Counted from the first letter of the stretch, positions 38,026 through 50,439 are shown. The stretch: DNA of 64,000 bases from Gammaproteobacteria bacterium (GCA_018815245.1 JAHIXK010000011.1:186001-250000); one strand, 5' to 3'. A program made the numbers and translations. The notes: generated by a model from the sequence alone, not told the origin.

Positions 38026-38328
38026 TTGACGCAGACGATTGGGCATTGGTTGTTGTTTGGCTTGGCCTTGCTGTTTGCAAACCTGCCTTTTGTGAGCAAT
38101 CGCATTATGGGTGTTTTGCCTGTCGTCAAAAAGGGCGGTTGGACCCGTGTGCTTGAAGTAATTGCAGGTTACTTCATTGTAGGTTTGATCGGTTTTGCCA
38201 TTGAGGGCAGCTTAAGCCAGGTTACCCCACAGCGCTGGGAGTTTTATGCGCTCACGGCCTGCCTGTTTCTGGTGCTCGCATTTCCCGGTTTTGTTTACCG
38301 CTTCTTGTGGCGCTCGCCCAAAGGCTGA
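38026..38328 (+). CDS. DUF2818 membrane protein
   Basis: A 100-residue inner-membrane protein of the DUF2818 family with three hydrophobic helices (about 7-22, 44-60 and 74-93) and a conserved-looking NLPFVSNRIMGVLP segment after the first. The family is found downstream of nuoN in many betaproteobacteria, implying a link to complex I assembly or stability; no activity is known. The apparent start is TTG at 38026 after AGGGGCAGG. It may be translated at a low level. Confidence 0.85.
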   Translation: MTQTIGHWLLFGLALLFANLPFVSNRIMGVLPVVKKGGWTRVLEVIAGYFIVGLIGFAIEGSLSQVTPQRWEFYALTACLFLVLAFPGFVYRFLWRSPKG

Positions 38329-38404
38329 AAGCTTCCCCCCACCTTGTCCTCCCGCTGTTGCAGTGTTGCGTTCAAAGTAAATGTCATTTCAAGGAATCCA
38401 TGTC

Positions 38405-38833
38405 ATGAAACGTTTGCTTATTGGATTCATCGGCTTGTCCGTATTGATTCTTGCGGCCTGCACGAATTCTCCTGAGGCAAGTACGCGCAAATTGCAGTTT
38501 CTTGCCAAGACCGATTGTGAGTTGGTCTACAAAGCGCGTGGTGCGCAAGTGATCGAGAATTTTTGTGAAACCGAGTGGAAGCCGGTTAAAGTTTTCATTG
38601 ATGATCAAACGTATTCGGTGAGCTGGATTAATGAAAAAACCAGCCGCTACCTGTTTGAAAAAGGTTGTGGACAAACTGCAGGGTGCTATTACGAGCTGTC
38701 CCTCGATGGGGTTACGGTGAATGGCCGTTTCGCGTACATCACCAATATCGTGAAAGGTGAATACACCTTTGAGATCGATGCGAATGAAAATTCCAAACTG
38801 CTGAACGAAACTTCGACCGATCTGCCGTCGTGA
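38405..38833 (+). CDS. Putative lipoprotein
   Basis: A 142-residue protein with a lipoprotein signal peptide (MKRLLIGFIGLSVLILAAC; lipobox LAAC, lipidated Cys at 19). The residue after Cys is Thr, not Asp, so the outer membrane is the likely destination. The mature part has five further Cys (in TDCELV, NFCETEW, KGCGQTAGC), which could form disulfides. I recognise no domain family. The ATG at 38405 is chosen because it starts the signal peptide; an in-frame ATG eight codons upstream is less likely. It sits alone between the nuo operon and the minus-strand ETF-QO gene. Confidence 0.75.
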   Translation: MKRLLIGFIGLSVLILAACTNSPEASTRKLQFLAKTDCELVYKARGAQVIENFCETEWKPVKVFIDDQTYSVSWINEKTSRYLFEKGCGQTAGCYYELSLDGVTVNGRFAYITNIVKGEYTFEIDANENSKLLNETSTDLPS

Positions 38834-38880
38834 TTGTTGCTTGAGCGTGCGCTGCAGGCGTTAATTACTTGGTGGGCGCT

Positions 38881-38909
38881 AAACAAAAACGCCGGTTAAA
38901 AAACCGGCG
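38881..38909 (-). terminator. Intrinsic terminator of the ETF-QO gene
   Basis: On the minus strand CGCCGGTT (38909-38902) pairs with AACCGGCG (38897-38890) around four T, followed by TTTTTGTTT. It lies 13 bases after the ETF-QO stop. Confidence 0.88.
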
Positions 38910-38921
38910 CTATAACTTCAC

Positions 38922-40574
38922 TTACATATTCGGGTAATTCGGCCCGCCACCACCTTCCGGCGTCACCCACACAATGTTCTGTGTTGGATCTTTGATGTCA
39001 CAGGTTTTGCAGTGCACGCAGTTTTGTGCGTTGATCTGTAACTGGTCTTTGCCATCCTCTTTCTTCACATACTCATACACGCCGGCCGGGCAGTAGCGCT
39101 GCTCGGGGCCTGCATAAGTGGCCAGGTTGGTGGCCACTGGTACATCTGCATTTTTCAATGTCAGGTGTGCAGGCTGGTTTTCTTCGTGGTTCGTGTTCGA
39201 GATGAACACGGAACTCAGTCGGTCAAATGTGATTTTGCCATCGGGCTTTGGGTAGTTGATCGGTTGAAATTCGGAAGCAGGGCGAAGGCATTCATGGTCT
39301 GCGTGTTTGTGGTGCAAGGTCCATGGCACTTTACCCTTGAATAGTTTTTGCTCAATGCCCACCATCATGGTGCCGGTGTACAGGCCTTTGCTCATCCATT
39401 GTTTGAAATTGCGGGCACGGTACAGTTCGTCGAACAGCCAGGAGTCGTGAAATGCTTTTGGATAGGCCTCCAGTTCGTCGCCAGCGCGGTCTTGAGTCAG
39501 GGCATCCGCAATGGCGTCGGCACACAGCATGCCGCTCTTGATCGCTGCATGCGAACCTTTGATTCGCGACACATTCAGGAAGCCTGCGTCGCAGCCCACC
39601 AGTGCGCCACCTGGGAACACAAGCTTGGGCAGGCTCATCAAGCCACCAGCTGCGATGGCACGTGCGCCGTAGGAAATGCGCTTTCCACCTTCGAAATACT
39701 TGCGAATTTCCGGGTGTGTTTTGTAACGCTGGAATTCTTCGAAGGGTGACAGGTAGGGGTTGTCGTAAGCCAGGCCAACCACAAAACCCACCGCAACCTG
39801 ATTGTTTTCCAGGTGATACAGGAATGAACCACCGTAGGTGCTCGAATTGAGAGGCCAGCCACCCGAGTGAATCACCAAGCCAGGTTTGTGTTTGGCGGGG
39901 TCAATTTCCCAGAGTTCTTTCAAACCAATACCATAAACCTGGGGGTCACGGCCTTCGTTGAGGTTGAATTTTTCAATGACTCGCTTGCCCAAATGGCCGC
40001 GCACGCCCTCTGCAAACACGGTGTACTTGGCGTGTAGTTCCATGCCGGGCTGGTAGGCGTGGGTGTGCTCCCCGTCTTTGCCAATGCCCATGTCGCCGGT
40101 TTGAACGCCTTTCACTGCGCCGTTCTCGTGGTAAAGCACTTCGGCACCGGCAAAGCCCGGGAATACTTCAACACCCAGTGCTTCGGCTTGCTCACCCAGC
40201 CAGCGAACCACATTTGCCAAGCTGATGACATAGTTGCCATGGTTTTGAAAACATTCGGGCAACAGGGCGTTGGGCACTTTTTTGGCCGAAGTTTCCGTGA
40301 GGAACAAAAACTGGTCTTCGGTTACTTCGGTGTTCAGGGGCGCGCCGCGCTCTTTCCAGTCGGGAAACAATTCAGTGATTGCACGGGGGTCCATCACGGC
40401 ACCGGAAAGAATGTGTGCGCCCACTTCAGAGCCTTTTTCAAGCACGCACACATTGATTTCCTGGCCCTTTTCAGCGGCCACTTGTTTCAGGCGGATGGCT
40501 GTTGACAGGCCTGCGGGGCCTCCACCAACTACCAATACGTCGTATTCCATCATGTCTCTTTCGACAGCCGACAT
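38922..40574 (-). CDS. Electron transfer flavoprotein-ubiquinone oxidoreductase
   Basis: Membrane-associated FAD/[4Fe-4S] enzyme passing electrons from ETF (acyl-CoA and amino-acid dehydrogenases) to ubiquinone. The 550 residues begin with a dinucleotide fold VLVVGGGPAGLSTAIRL at about 14-30. A C-terminal ferredoxin-like domain holds NCVHCKTCDIKDPTQNI, with the earlier Cys in QRYCPAGVYEY, as cluster ligands. The ATG at 40574 is nine bases after AAGGAG. A good terminator follows. It is monocistronic and divergent from the CoA-transferase genes; both suit fatty-acid or ketone-body catabolism, but a shared promoter region is inference. Confidence 0.96.
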   Translation of the reverse strand: MSAVERDMMEYDVLVVGGGPAGLSTAIRLKQVAAEKGQEINVCVLEKGSEVGAHILSGAVMDPRAITELFPDWKERGAPLNTEVTEDQFLFLTETSAKKVPNALLPECFQNHGNYVISLANVVRWLGEQAEALGVEVFPGFAGAEVLYHENGAVKGVQTGDMGIGKDGEHTHAYQPGMELHAKYTVFAEGVRGHLGKRVIEKFNLNEGRDPQVYGIGLKELWEIDPAKHKPGLVIHSGGWPLNSSTYGGSFLYHLENNQVAVGFVVGLAYDNPYLSPFEEFQRYKTHPEIRKYFEGGKRISYGARAIAAGGLMSLPKLVFPGGALVGCDAGFLNVSRIKGSHAAIKSGMLCADAIADALTQDRAGDELEAYPKAFHDSWLFDELYRARNFKQWMSKGLYTGTMMVGIEQKLFKGKVPWTLHHKHADHECLRPASEFQPINYPKPDGKITFDRLSSVFISNTNHEENQPAHLTLKNADVPVATNLATYAGPEQRYCPAGVYEYVKKEDGKDQLQINAQNCVHCKTCDIKDPTQNIVWVTPEGGGGPNYPNM

Positions 40575-40779
40575 TGGGTGCGTCTCCTTAAAGTTTGTCG
40601 CAAGTGCTACAGCGAGGTGCAGCTTTGATTTTAAGCCGAAAGCTTATTGCATATCGGGAAAAAATAGTTGACTTTGATCTCTAGTCTGAGAAACTTGCTT
40701 TTGTGCGTTGCAGCAAGAAGATTGTAGGCTCTAAAACGTTAAACTGTTTGCACAAATTCAAAGCATAAGGAATCAGGAT

Positions 40780-41490
40780 ATGGGGATGAACAAAGTGTCG
40801 GCCAGTGCCACAGAAGCCTTGGCCAATAAAATCAAGGATGGAATGACCTTGGCGGTGGGGGGTTTTGGTCTGTGTGGCATTCCGGAGGCGCTGATCGAGG
40901 CGGTGCGTGCGTCGGGTGCGAAAGACCTTACAGTGATTTCAAACAATGCTGGCGTGGATGGCTTTGGCCTTGGCCGCCTGCTGGAAACCCGTCAGGTTCG
41001 CAAAATGATTTCTTCGTATGTGGGCGAGAACAAAGAGTTCGAGCGTCAATACCTCAGCGGTGAACTCGAACTGGAATTCACACCACAAGGCACTTTGGCT
41101 GAAAAGCTTCGTGCGGGCGGAGCGGGCATTCCTGCGTTCTTCACCAAAACCGGTTTTGGCACGGTGATTGCCGATGGCAAGGAAACACGCGCGATCGACG
41201 GCGAGAATTATGTGCTGGAGCATAGCCTGAAAGCGGACATTTCGCTGGTGAAAGCATGGAAGGCCGACACTTCCGGCAACTTGATTTACCGTTTGACTGC
41301 ACGCAATTTCAATCCGGAATGCGCAGCAGCATCGAAGTTTACGATTGCGGAGGTGGAAGAAATTGTGGAAGTGGGCGCACTTGACCCCAACTTCATTCAC
41401 ACCCCCGGTATTTACGTGCAGCGTTTGGTGTTGAACGCCAATCCCGAGAAGCGGATTGAGAAGCGAACCCTGTCCACCACTGCACAATAA
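40780..41490 (+). CDS. scoA: Succinyl-CoA:3-ketoacid CoA transferase subunit A
   Basis: Alpha subunit of a SCOT-type class I CoA transferase, moving CoA from succinyl-CoA to acetoacetate. It has 236 residues with the N-terminal glycine-rich TLAVGGFGLCGIPEALIEAV near 24-43 and the typical block SNNAGVDGFGLGRLL and YVGENKEFERQYLSGELELE. The start follows AAGGAATCAGG; the ATG at 40786 is an alternative. It pairs with scoB, 12 bases downstream. The 205-base gap before it, shared with the divergent ETF-QO gene, holds TTGACT near 40669 but no convincing full promoter. Confidence 0.94.
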   Translation: MGMNKVSASATEALANKIKDGMTLAVGGFGLCGIPEALIEAVRASGAKDLTVISNNAGVDGFGLGRLLETRQVRKMISSYVGENKEFERQYLSGELELEFTPQGTLAEKLRAGGAGIPAFFTKTGFGTVIADGKETRAIDGENYVLEHSLKADISLVKAWKADTSGNLIYRLTARNFNPECAAASKFTIAEVEEIVEVGALDPNFIHTPGIYVQRLVLNANPEKRIEKRTLSTTAQ

Positions 41491-41502
41491 GGAGAACTAA
41501 AA

Positions 41503-42147
41503 ATGGCGTGGAATCACGATGAAATGGCAGCGCGTGCTGCCCGCGAATTGCAAGATGGTTTTTATGTGAACCTTGGCATTGGTTTGCCGACCTTGGTGAG
41601 CAACCACATTCCTGCGGGCATGGATGTGATGTTACAAAGTGAAAATGGTTTGTTGGGTATTGGACCATTTCCCACGGAAGAACAGGTAGATGCCGATTTG
41701 ATCAACGCGGGCAAGCAAACCGTAACAACTCTGGCCGGTTCGGCTTTCTTCTCCAGTGCGGAATCCTTTGCGATGATTCGTGGCGGACATATCAATTTGG
41801 CCATTCTGGGTGCCATGCAGGTTAGCCAGAAAGGTGATTTGGCCAACTGGATGATCCCCGGCAAATTGGTTAAGGGCATGGGCGGTGCGATGGATTTGGT
41901 GGCGGGTGTTTCGCGGGTGGTGGTGCTGATGGAGCACGTGGCCCGCAAGAAAGACGGCACAACCGATCTGAAAATTCTGCCCGAATGCACCTTGCCTTTG
42001 ACTGGCAAGGCCGTGGTAAACCGCATTATCACTGATCTGGCGGTGATGGATGTTACCCCGGATGGCCTTAAAGTGCTGGAAATTGCGCCAGGAGTATCCA
42101 GAGAAGAACTCCAAGAAAAAACAGCTTGCGAGCTGAAGTTTGGGTAA
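41503..42147 (+). CDS. scoB: Succinyl-CoA:3-ketoacid CoA transferase subunit B
   Basis: Beta subunit of the same enzyme, 214 residues. The catalytic Glu47 lies in [11 protein letters not shown], the signature of class I CoA transferases, where it forms the glutamyl-CoA thioester. [17 protein letters not shown] at 23-39 and the [12 protein letters not shown] block near 126 are also typical. The ATG follows AAGGAGAAC. The two subunits together let acetoacetate be used as carbon source, or support polyhydroxybutyrate breakdown. Confidence 0.95.
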   Translation: MAWNHDEMAARAARELQDGFYVNLGIGLPTLVSNHIPAGMDVMLQSENGLLGIGPFPTEEQVDADLINAGKQTVTTLAGSAFFSSAESFAMIRGGHINLAILGAMQVSQKGDLANWMIPGKLVKGMGGAMDLVAGVSRVVVLMEHVARKKDGTTDLKILPECTLPLTGKAVVNRIITDLAVMDVTPDGLKVLEIAPGVSREELQEKTACELKFG

Positions 42148-42178
42148 GTTCACTGTCATGAACCAAGCGCGCTCGGGT

Positions 42179-43905
<1,727 letters not shown>

Positions 43906-43929
43906 GCTGGAACCAATAGGAGAATCGCT

Positions 43930-44787
43930 ATGAAACTTTGTAACTTTGAAGTGGGTTTGGACCAACCGTTTTTTTTGATCGCGGGCCCCTGCGTCATTGA
44001 AAGCGAACAGATGGCCATGGACACGGCCGGGCAACTCAAGGAAATCTGCGAGTCGCTTGGGGTGCCATTTATCTACAAAAGCTCGTACGACAAAGCCAAT
44101 CGCAGTTCAGGAAAAAGTTTCCGCGGTTTGGGCATGGAAAAGGGCTTGGACATTCTGGCCAATGTGAAGAAAACCCTCAATGTGAACGTGTTGACCGATG
44201 TTCACGCGATTGAAGAAATTAGCGCAGTGGCCAGTGTGGTCGATGTGCTGCAAACCCCCGCATTTTTGTGCCGCCAAACCGATTTCATTGAAGCAGTTGC
44301 TACCTGTGGCAAGCCAGTGAACATCAAGAAAGGGCAGTTTCTGGCCCCCGGCGACATGGTGAATGTGGTGGACAAAGCCCGTGCTGCTGCCGTTGGGGCA
44401 GGTGGTGACGGCAAAAACATTATGGTGTGCGAGCGTGGCGTCAGCTTCGGTTACAACAACCTGGTTTCCGACATGCGTAGCCTTGCCATCATGCGCAACA
44501 CAGGCTGCCCAGTGGTGTTTGATGCCACACACAGCGTGCAGTTGCCAGGTGGGCAGGGTACAGCCAGCGGCGGTCAACGCGAGTTTGTACCCGTGTTGGC
44601 GCGCGCAGCTGTGGCCGTGGGTGTGGCGGGCCTGTTCATGGAAAGCCATCCTGACCCGGCCAAGGCCATGTCAGATGGCCCCAATGCCTGGCCCTTGCCC
44701 CGCATGAAGGCATTGCTGGCCACGTTGCAGGAACTGGACCGCTTGGTAAAGTCCGGTCCGTTGGCTGAAACAGACCTGATGCAGTAA
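43930..44787 (+). CDS. kdsA: 3-deoxy-8-phosphooctulonate synthase
   Basis: Condenses phosphoenolpyruvate with arabinose-5-phosphate to make KDO-8-phosphate for the LPS inner core. The 285 residues form a TIM barrel with [19 protein letters not shown] near 16-34, [20 protein letters not shown] near 53-72 and [13 protein letters not shown] near 199. The start follows AATAGGAGAATCGCT. It lies 24 bases after pyrG and 34 before eno. Confidence 0.97.
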   Translation: MKLCNFEVGLDQPFFLIAGPCVIESEQMAMDTAGQLKEICESLGVPFIYKSSYDKANRSSGKSFRGLGMEKGLDILANVKKTLNVNVLTDVHAIEEISAVASVVDVLQTPAFLCRQTDFIEAVATCGKPVNIKKGQFLAPGDMVNVVDKARAAAVGAGGDGKNIMVCERGVSFGYNNLVSDMRSLAIMRNTGCPVVFDATHSVQLPGGQGTASGGQREFVPVLARAAVAVGVAGLFMESHPDPAKAMSDGPNAWPLPRMKALLATLQELDRLVKSGPLAETDLMQ

Positions 44788-44803
44788 TCCAATAAAAATT
44801 TAA

Positions 44804-46105
<1,302 letters not shown>

Positions 46106-46123
46106 TCGATAACAATCGAAGGT

Positions 46124-46147
46124 GGCCCCGCAGTGCGGGGCCTTCTT
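46124..46147 (+). terminator. GC hairpin between eno and ftsB
   Basis: GGCCCCGC (46124-46131) pairs with GCGGGGCC (46135-46142) around a three-base loop, followed by TTCTT. The U-tract is short, so this is a weak terminator at best. The right arm ends nine bases before the ftsB ATG and occupies the only G-rich ribosome-site candidate, so it might also limit ftsB translation. Confidence 0.6.
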
Positions 46148-46151
46148 GTAT

Positions 46152-46484
46152 ATGAACCCCAGGCTGATCTCACTTGTTCTTTTTGCCCTGCTGATTTTGC
46201 TTCAATACCCCTTGTGGTTTGGCAAAGGCGGATTGCTGCGCGTGAGCGATCTTGAAGGCCAGCTTGAACAACAAAAGCAGGTCAATGAGTCTTTGCGATT
46301 GCGCAATCAGCAGCTTGAAGGCGATGTGCGCAGTTTGTCCGAGGGGGTTGAGGCGATTGAAGAACGTGCCAGAAATGACTTCGGCATGATCAAAAAAGGC
46401 GAAGTGTTTATCCAGCTCATCGAGCCTAGAAGTGAACCAAGAATCGAGCCGCAGGCTGAATCCAGCCCGGCCCCAGCCCAATAG
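46152..46484 (+). CDS. ftsB: Cell division protein FtsB
   Basis: Small bitopic divisome protein that forms the FtsQ-FtsL-FtsB complex. It has 110 residues with one transmembrane helix (about 4-20, LISLVLFALLILLQYPL), the conserved WFGKGGLLRVSDLEGQL, a coiled coil to about 70, and ERARNDFGMIKKGEVF. A Pro/Glu-rich tail ends it. The ATG at 46152 is chosen because it precedes the membrane helix; the upstream in-frame start at 46122 lies in the eno hairpin. It follows eno, as in many proteobacteria. Confidence 0.93.
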   Translation: MNPRLISLVLFALLILLQYPLWFGKGGLLRVSDLEGQLEQQKQVNESLRLRNQQLEGDVRSLSEGVEAIEERARNDFGMIKKGEVFIQLIEPRSEPRIEPQAESSPAPAQ

Positions 46485-46492
46485 GCTCGGGG
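46471..46492. terminator. Possible hairpin between convergent ftsB and hslO
   Basis: CCCCAGCC (46471-46478) and GGCT-C-GGGG (46484-46492) form an imperfect stem with one bulge, overlapping the ftsB stop. There is no U-tract on either strand, so termination is uncertain. Confidence 0.25.
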
Positions 46493-46502
46493 GACAAAAC
46501 AA

Positions 46503-47423
46503 TCAATGCAAGGTTGGCGGTGGTGTTTCAGGTGAATCTGGGCCGCTTGTAAACAAGGCATTGCATTCATCACGCGTGAACGAGTAGTTGGCATTGCAAA
46601 AATCACATTGAATTTCAACCGTGGGCGCCTCAGACAAGGCATCGTCCAGTTCAGCTTGTCCCAATGACACCAGCATGCGTTCCACTTTATCCCGCGAGCA
46701 TGTGCATTCAAAATGCGCCTGGCGTTGCGCCAGTCCATCGGGGTCTTCTTCCCAGAAAAGCCGTTTGGCCAATTCATCGGTGTCGGTGTTCAAATGTTCG
46801 GGTGTTTGCAGTGTGTTGACCAAGGCTTTTAGCCGGTCCCAGCCGTCGGCATCAAATTCCTTGGTGGACACAATCCCGCCATGCTGCGGCATTTGTTGCA
46901 GCATGACGCCTGCAGCAGCGTTTTCGTCTGCATTCAGGATCAGTCGGGTTTCAAGTTGTTCGCTGCTGTGCATGTAGGCCTCCAGCGAGTCGGCCACGGT
47001 GCTGCCCGCCAACGGCACGATGCCTTGGTAGGGTTCCTGACCCGGAAGGCGATTGCGCGGATCCAGAATAATTGCGCAAATGCCTTTGCCTGTGGCGTTC
47101 ACCAATTCCTTGAATGTAGCGTTTTCGGCAATTTGGGTGTCATCAGCCAGTTTCACTGTGGCGCGCAGCCCCAGGCGGCTGTTGCATTCGGCCACCAGCA
47201 GACGGATGGGCCCGTCGCCCTGTATTTGAATGATCAGCGAACCCTCGAACTTAAGGGAGGCCGACAACATGGTGCTGGCTGCCACCAGTTCACCCAACAC
47301 TTTTTGAACTGGTGCGGGGTGGGTGTTTTGGCTGACCACTTGTTTCCAGGCGTCGGTCAGGTGCACAAGGTGTGCGCGGCAACTGGATTGATCAAATATC
47401 AGGGTGCGTAGTGTGTCTGTCAT
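46503..47423 (-). CDS. hslO: Redox-regulated chaperone Hsp33
   Basis: Cytoplasmic holdase chaperone activated by oxidative unfolding. The 306 residues include the N-terminal substrate-binding domain and the C-terminal redox switch: C240-T-C242 (HFECTCSRDKVERML) and C273-DF-C276 (IQCDFCNANY), which bind zinc when reduced. All four zinc Cys are present, so it should be functional. The C-terminus has a Pro/Thr-rich tail. No clear ribosome site precedes the ATG. It is convergent with ftsB and followed upstream by the YrdA-like gene, 23 bases away, probably in one transcript. Confidence 0.96.
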   Translation of the reverse strand: MTDTLRTLIFDQSSCRAHLVHLTDAWKQVVSQNTHPAPVQKVLGELVAASTMLSASLKFEGSLIIQIQGDGPIRLLVAECNSRLGLRATVKLADDTQIAENATFKELVNATGKGICAIILDPRNRLPGQEPYQGIVPLAGSTVADSLEAYMHSSEQLETRLILNADENAAAGVMLQQMPQHGGIVSTKEFDADGWDRLKALVNTLQTPEHLNTDTDELAKRLFWEEDPDGLAQRQAHFECTCSRDKVERMLVSLGQAELDDALSEAPTVEIQCDFCNANYSFTRDECNALFTSGPDSPETPPPTLH

Positions 47424-47446
47424 GGGTGGGCGAATAGGTACTGAAG

Positions 47447-47971
47447 TTAATCGTCAATTTTTTCAAGTGTGTCTTTGAACAGCCTGGCTTTTTGAACATA
47501 GAATGCAGCGCCGATCAGGCCGGCCACTTCATCATCGCTCAGGGTGCGGATCACTTTGCCGGGCGAGCCGATCACCAGTGAGCGGTCGGGGATTTCCTTG
47601 CCTTCGGTGATCAATGCGCCGGCGCCGATGATACAGTTTTTTCCGATCTTTGCACCGTTCAACACCACGGAACGGATACCAATCAAACTGCCTTCGCCCA
47701 CGGTGCAACCATGCAGGCAAGCCTGGTGGCCCACGGTGACATTTTTGGCAATCACCATCGGATAGCCAATGTCGGTGTGTAGCACTGCGCCTTCCTGGAC
47801 ATTGCTGCCTTCCATGATGTGAATCAGTTCATTGTCGCCGCGAATGGCGGCGAAATCCCATACCGAGGTGTTTTCATCGAGCTGCACCTGACCAATGACA
47901 CTGGCCATTTCAGCGACATAAGCACTGGGGTGGATTTGGGGTGCTTGCCCATTGATTTTGTATTTGGCCAC
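47447..47971 (-). CDS. Gamma-carbonic anhydrase family protein (YrdA-like)
   Basis: A left-handed beta-helix protein of 174 residues related to Cam/YrdA. Hexapeptide repeats run from about 15 to 145, and three candidate zinc His occur in the family positions: [20 protein letters not shown]. Many such proteins show no measurable carbonic anhydrase activity, so only the fold is assigned. The GTG at 47971, six bases after CAGGAG, is the likely start; an in-frame extension to 48037 would overlap the divergent gene. It is encoded just before hslO on the minus strand. Confidence 0.9.
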   Translation of the reverse strand: MAKYKINGQAPQIHPSAYVAEMASVIGQVQLDENTSVWDFAAIRGDNELIHIMEGSNVQEGAVLHTDIGYPMVIAKNVTVGHQACLHGCTVGEGSLIGIRSVVLNGAKIGKNCIIGAGALITEGKEIPDRSLVIGSPGKVIRTLSDDEVAGLIGAAFYVQKARLFKDTLEKIDD

Positions 47972-48073
47972 ATTCGTCTCCTGTTTCGGGGTGATGCCTT
48001 TGCCTGTTTGACTTAAAATAACATGCATCGAACTCAAATGCAGTGTGCTTACATGGGCTGTGAACAGGAAGTA

Positions 48074-48871
48074 ATGGAAGTCACCTTAAGGCGCGCAGCC
48101 TTGCAGGCCCTGGAATGCAAAAATTCTGTGGAAAAGGTGCGCCTGGTGCACGCTATTCAAGGTGAGTTGCCGATTGGCGAACGCGATGTTCTGCAATCCA
48201 TGGTGGGGCGCCCCGACCTGCCCGAACTGGTGCACCCGGCCCGTGTTCCCACTCGAAAGGTAAGTCAGCCTGAAGGACGTGGCATGTTGCTGCATTCTCT
48301 TGCCCACATTGAGTTTAATGCGATTAATCTGGCGCTTGATTTGCTGGTGCGTTTCCCAGAAATGCCAGCGCAGTTTTACGCAGACTGGTTAAAGGTTGCC
48401 AAAGAAGAGGCCTACCACCACACCTTGTTGTGTGATCGCCTTGCTGCGCACAGCTTGAGTTATGGCGACTACCTTGCCCACGACGGGCTTTGGCAAATGG
48501 CCGAGAAAACCAAGGGCAGTTTGCTGGCGCGGCTGGCCTTGGTGCCCAGGCTTTTGGAGGCACGGGGGCTTGATGTATCGCCCGCCATTCGCGAAAAACT
48601 GGCCGCTGCGGGCGACATTGAAAGTGCCGAAGTACTGGACATTATTTTGCGCGATGAAATAGGTCACGTTGCCATAGGCAACCGCTGGTTCAACGAAGTG
48701 TGCAACAATGAACTGCGCGATCCGATTGAAGCGTTCGAACATTGCCTGCGCGAATACACTGCACCGCATCCACGCTCGCCATTCAATTTCAAGGCCCGCG
48801 CGCAAGCTGGTTTTTCGAAAGAAGAGCTGGCTTGGTTAATGCAAGTTGAATTGGAGCAGTCTGCCCAATAA
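48074..48871 (+). CDS. DUF455 family ferritin-like protein
   Basis: A 265-residue helical protein of the DUF455 family (ferritin-like fold). Potential di-metal ligands are visible: Glu in [13 protein letters not shown], Glu/His in [15 protein letters not shown] and Glu/His in [15 protein letters not shown]. The family has no established reaction. The start is uncertain: the ATG at 48074 follows CAGGAA closely and gives a typical [14 protein letters not shown] opening; in-frame ATGs at 48023, 48038 and 48053 are alternatives without clear ribosome sites. It opens a nine-gene plus-strand run ending at 55616. Confidence 0.85.
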   Translation: MEVTLRRAALQALECKNSVEKVRLVHAIQGELPIGERDVLQSMVGRPDLPELVHPARVPTRKVSQPEGRGMLLHSLAHIEFNAINLALDLLVRFPEMPAQFYADWLKVAKEEAYHHTLLCDRLAAHSLSYGDYLAHDGLWQMAEKTKGSLLARLALVPRLLEARGLDVSPAIREKLAAAGDIESAEVLDIILRDEIGHVAIGNRWFNEVCNNELRDPIEAFEHCLREYTAPHPRSPFNFKARAQAGFSKEELAWLMQVELEQSAQ

Positions 48872-48886
48872 GCCGATTGCAAAAGG

Positions 48887-49771
48887 ATGAGTACAGCAGC
48901 ACAAATCAATTGGGACGATCCGCATTTGATCAATGCGGATTTACATTGCCACTCCACGGTGTCAGATGGCACTTTGACCCCCGAGGAACTGGCGGCACGC
49001 GCCGCTGCCAATGGTGTTCAAATGTGGTCATTGACCGACCACGATGAAGTGGGTGGATTGGCCCGGGCTGCGAAAGCTGCGGCCGAGCATGGATTGATCT
49101 TTGTACCTGGTGTTGAAATCTCCGTGACCTGGTCTGCAGTAACCTTGCACATTGTGGGTTTGAATGTGTCCTACATTGATTCACCCTTGGAAAAGGGTTT
49201 GGCCAGCGTGCGAAACGGACGCACCGAACGTGCTCTGGAAATGTCGCGCCAACTGGAAAAAGCGGGCATTGAAAACGTGTATGAAGGTGCCCTGAAATAC
49301 GTGGGCAACCCGAACTTGATCAGCCGCACGCACTTTGCACGTTGCCTGGTTGAACGGAAAGTGTGCACTGACATCCGCGAAGTGTTCGAGCGCTTTTTGA
49401 CCCCAGGCAAGCCCGGCTACGTGCCGCACGAGTGGGCCAGCCTGAAGCACGCGGTGCAGTGGATTCTTGATTCAAATGGCCAGGCCGTGATTGCGCATCC
49501 CGGTCGCTACGATTTGAACCCTATGCAGATGGACGAGCTGGTCGACCAGTTTGTGAAACTGGGCGGAGAGGGCATTGAGGTGGTAACAGGCAGCCACACC
49601 ACGGACCAGTACGCCACCTATGCGCGCAAGTCGGTGCGGTCGGGCTTGAAGGCATCGCGTGGGTCCGACTTTCATGGCCCCACCGAATCACGGGTTAATT
49701 TGGGTGAATTGCCCCGCTTGCCCGATGGCTGCGTGCCAATCTGGGATAATTGGGGCAAGTTGTTCAGCTAA
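48887..49771 (+). CDS. rnm: PHP-domain phosphoesterase (RNase AM/YciV type)
   Basis: A 294-residue PHP-family metal-dependent hydrolase. Motifs are in family order: DLHCHSTVSDG near 18-28, LTDHDEVGG near 49-57, PGVEIS near 74, AHPGRYD near 199 and GSDFHG near 258. E. coli RNase AM (YciV) acts on 3',5'-bisphosphonucleotides and 5' ends of rRNA precursors, and the similarity is close, with the usual spacing. The start follows AAAAGGATG. The yciO homologue follows with 11 bases between genes, as rnm and yciO also lie together in E. coli. Confidence 0.88.
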   Translation: MSTAAQINWDDPHLINADLHCHSTVSDGTLTPEELAARAAANGVQMWSLTDHDEVGGLARAAKAAAEHGLIFVPGVEISVTWSAVTLHIVGLNVSYIDSPLEKGLASVRNGRTERALEMSRQLEKAGIENVYEGALKYVGNPNLISRTHFARCLVERKVCTDIREVFERFLTPGKPGYVPHEWASLKHAVQWILDSNGQAVIAHPGRYDLNPMQMDELVDQFVKLGGEGIEVVTGSHTTDQYATYARKSVRSGLKASRGSDFHGPTESRVNLGELPRLPDGCVPIWDNWGKLFS

Positions 49772-49782
49772 CAGGATCCCCA

Positions 49783-50439
49783 TTGGCGCAGTTATTCAAC
49801 GTTCACCCCCAAAACCCGCAATCGCGTTTGTGCAAGCAGGCTGCCGAACTTATCAACGCCGGTGGCATTGCAGCCATTCCCACTGACAGTTGCTATGCAT
49901 TGGTGTGCCACCTCGACGATAAAAATGCCGTGGAGCGTTTGCGTCGGCTGAAGGGTATTTCCGAGAAGCAGCACTTGGCGCTTTTGTGCAAGGATTTAAG
50001 CGAACTGGGCAGCTACGCCAAAGTGAACAATGTTCAATACCGCCTGTTGAAATCGGTGTTTCCCGGGCCGTACACCTTCATTCTTGAAGCCACGAAAGAA
50101 GTACCAAAGCGTGTTTCACACCCCTCTAAAAAATCGATTGGCCTGCGTGTGCCCGCGCACGCAGTTGTGCAGGGCTTGCTTGAACACATTGAAGGCGCGT
50201 TGATTGCCACCACTTTGCAGTTGCCGGGCATGGAAGAGCCCGCGCGCAGCGGTTGGGAAGCCCAAGAGGCAGTGGGCAACGATGTGGATCTGATTGTGGA
50301 CGATGGCGAATACTGTGGTGCATTTCCCACCACGGTGATTGACTGGACCGGTGAAGAACCCTTGGTGGTGCGCGTGGGTGCAGGCCCGCTGACCGGGCCG
50401 CTGGAGCCCGTTAACATTGAAGAACAGGAAGAACTGTGA
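49783..50439 (+). CDS. yciO: YciO family protein (Sua5/YrdC-like)
   Basis: A 218-residue member of the Sua5/YciO/YrdC family, related to threonylcarbamoyl-AMP synthase of tRNA t6A synthesis. YciO itself has weak or no such activity. The N-terminus AQLFNVHPQNPQSRLCKQA closely follows the YciO pattern, and IPTDSCYALVC near 34-44 is the family nucleotide-binding block; KSIGLRVPAH follows. The likely start is TTG at 49783, six bases after CAGGA; an upstream TTG at 49750 lies inside rnm. The stop overlaps the next gene's start. Confidence 0.86.
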   Translation: MAQLFNVHPQNPQSRLCKQAAELINAGGIAAIPTDSCYALVCHLDDKNAVERLRRLKGISEKQHLALLCKDLSELGSYAKVNNVQYRLLKSVFPGPYTFILEATKEVPKRVSHPSKKSIGLRVPAHAVVQGLLEHIEGALIATTLQLPGMEEPARSGWEAQEAVGNDVDLIVDDGEYCGAFPTTVIDWTGEEPLVVRVGAGPLTGPLEPVNIEEQEEL

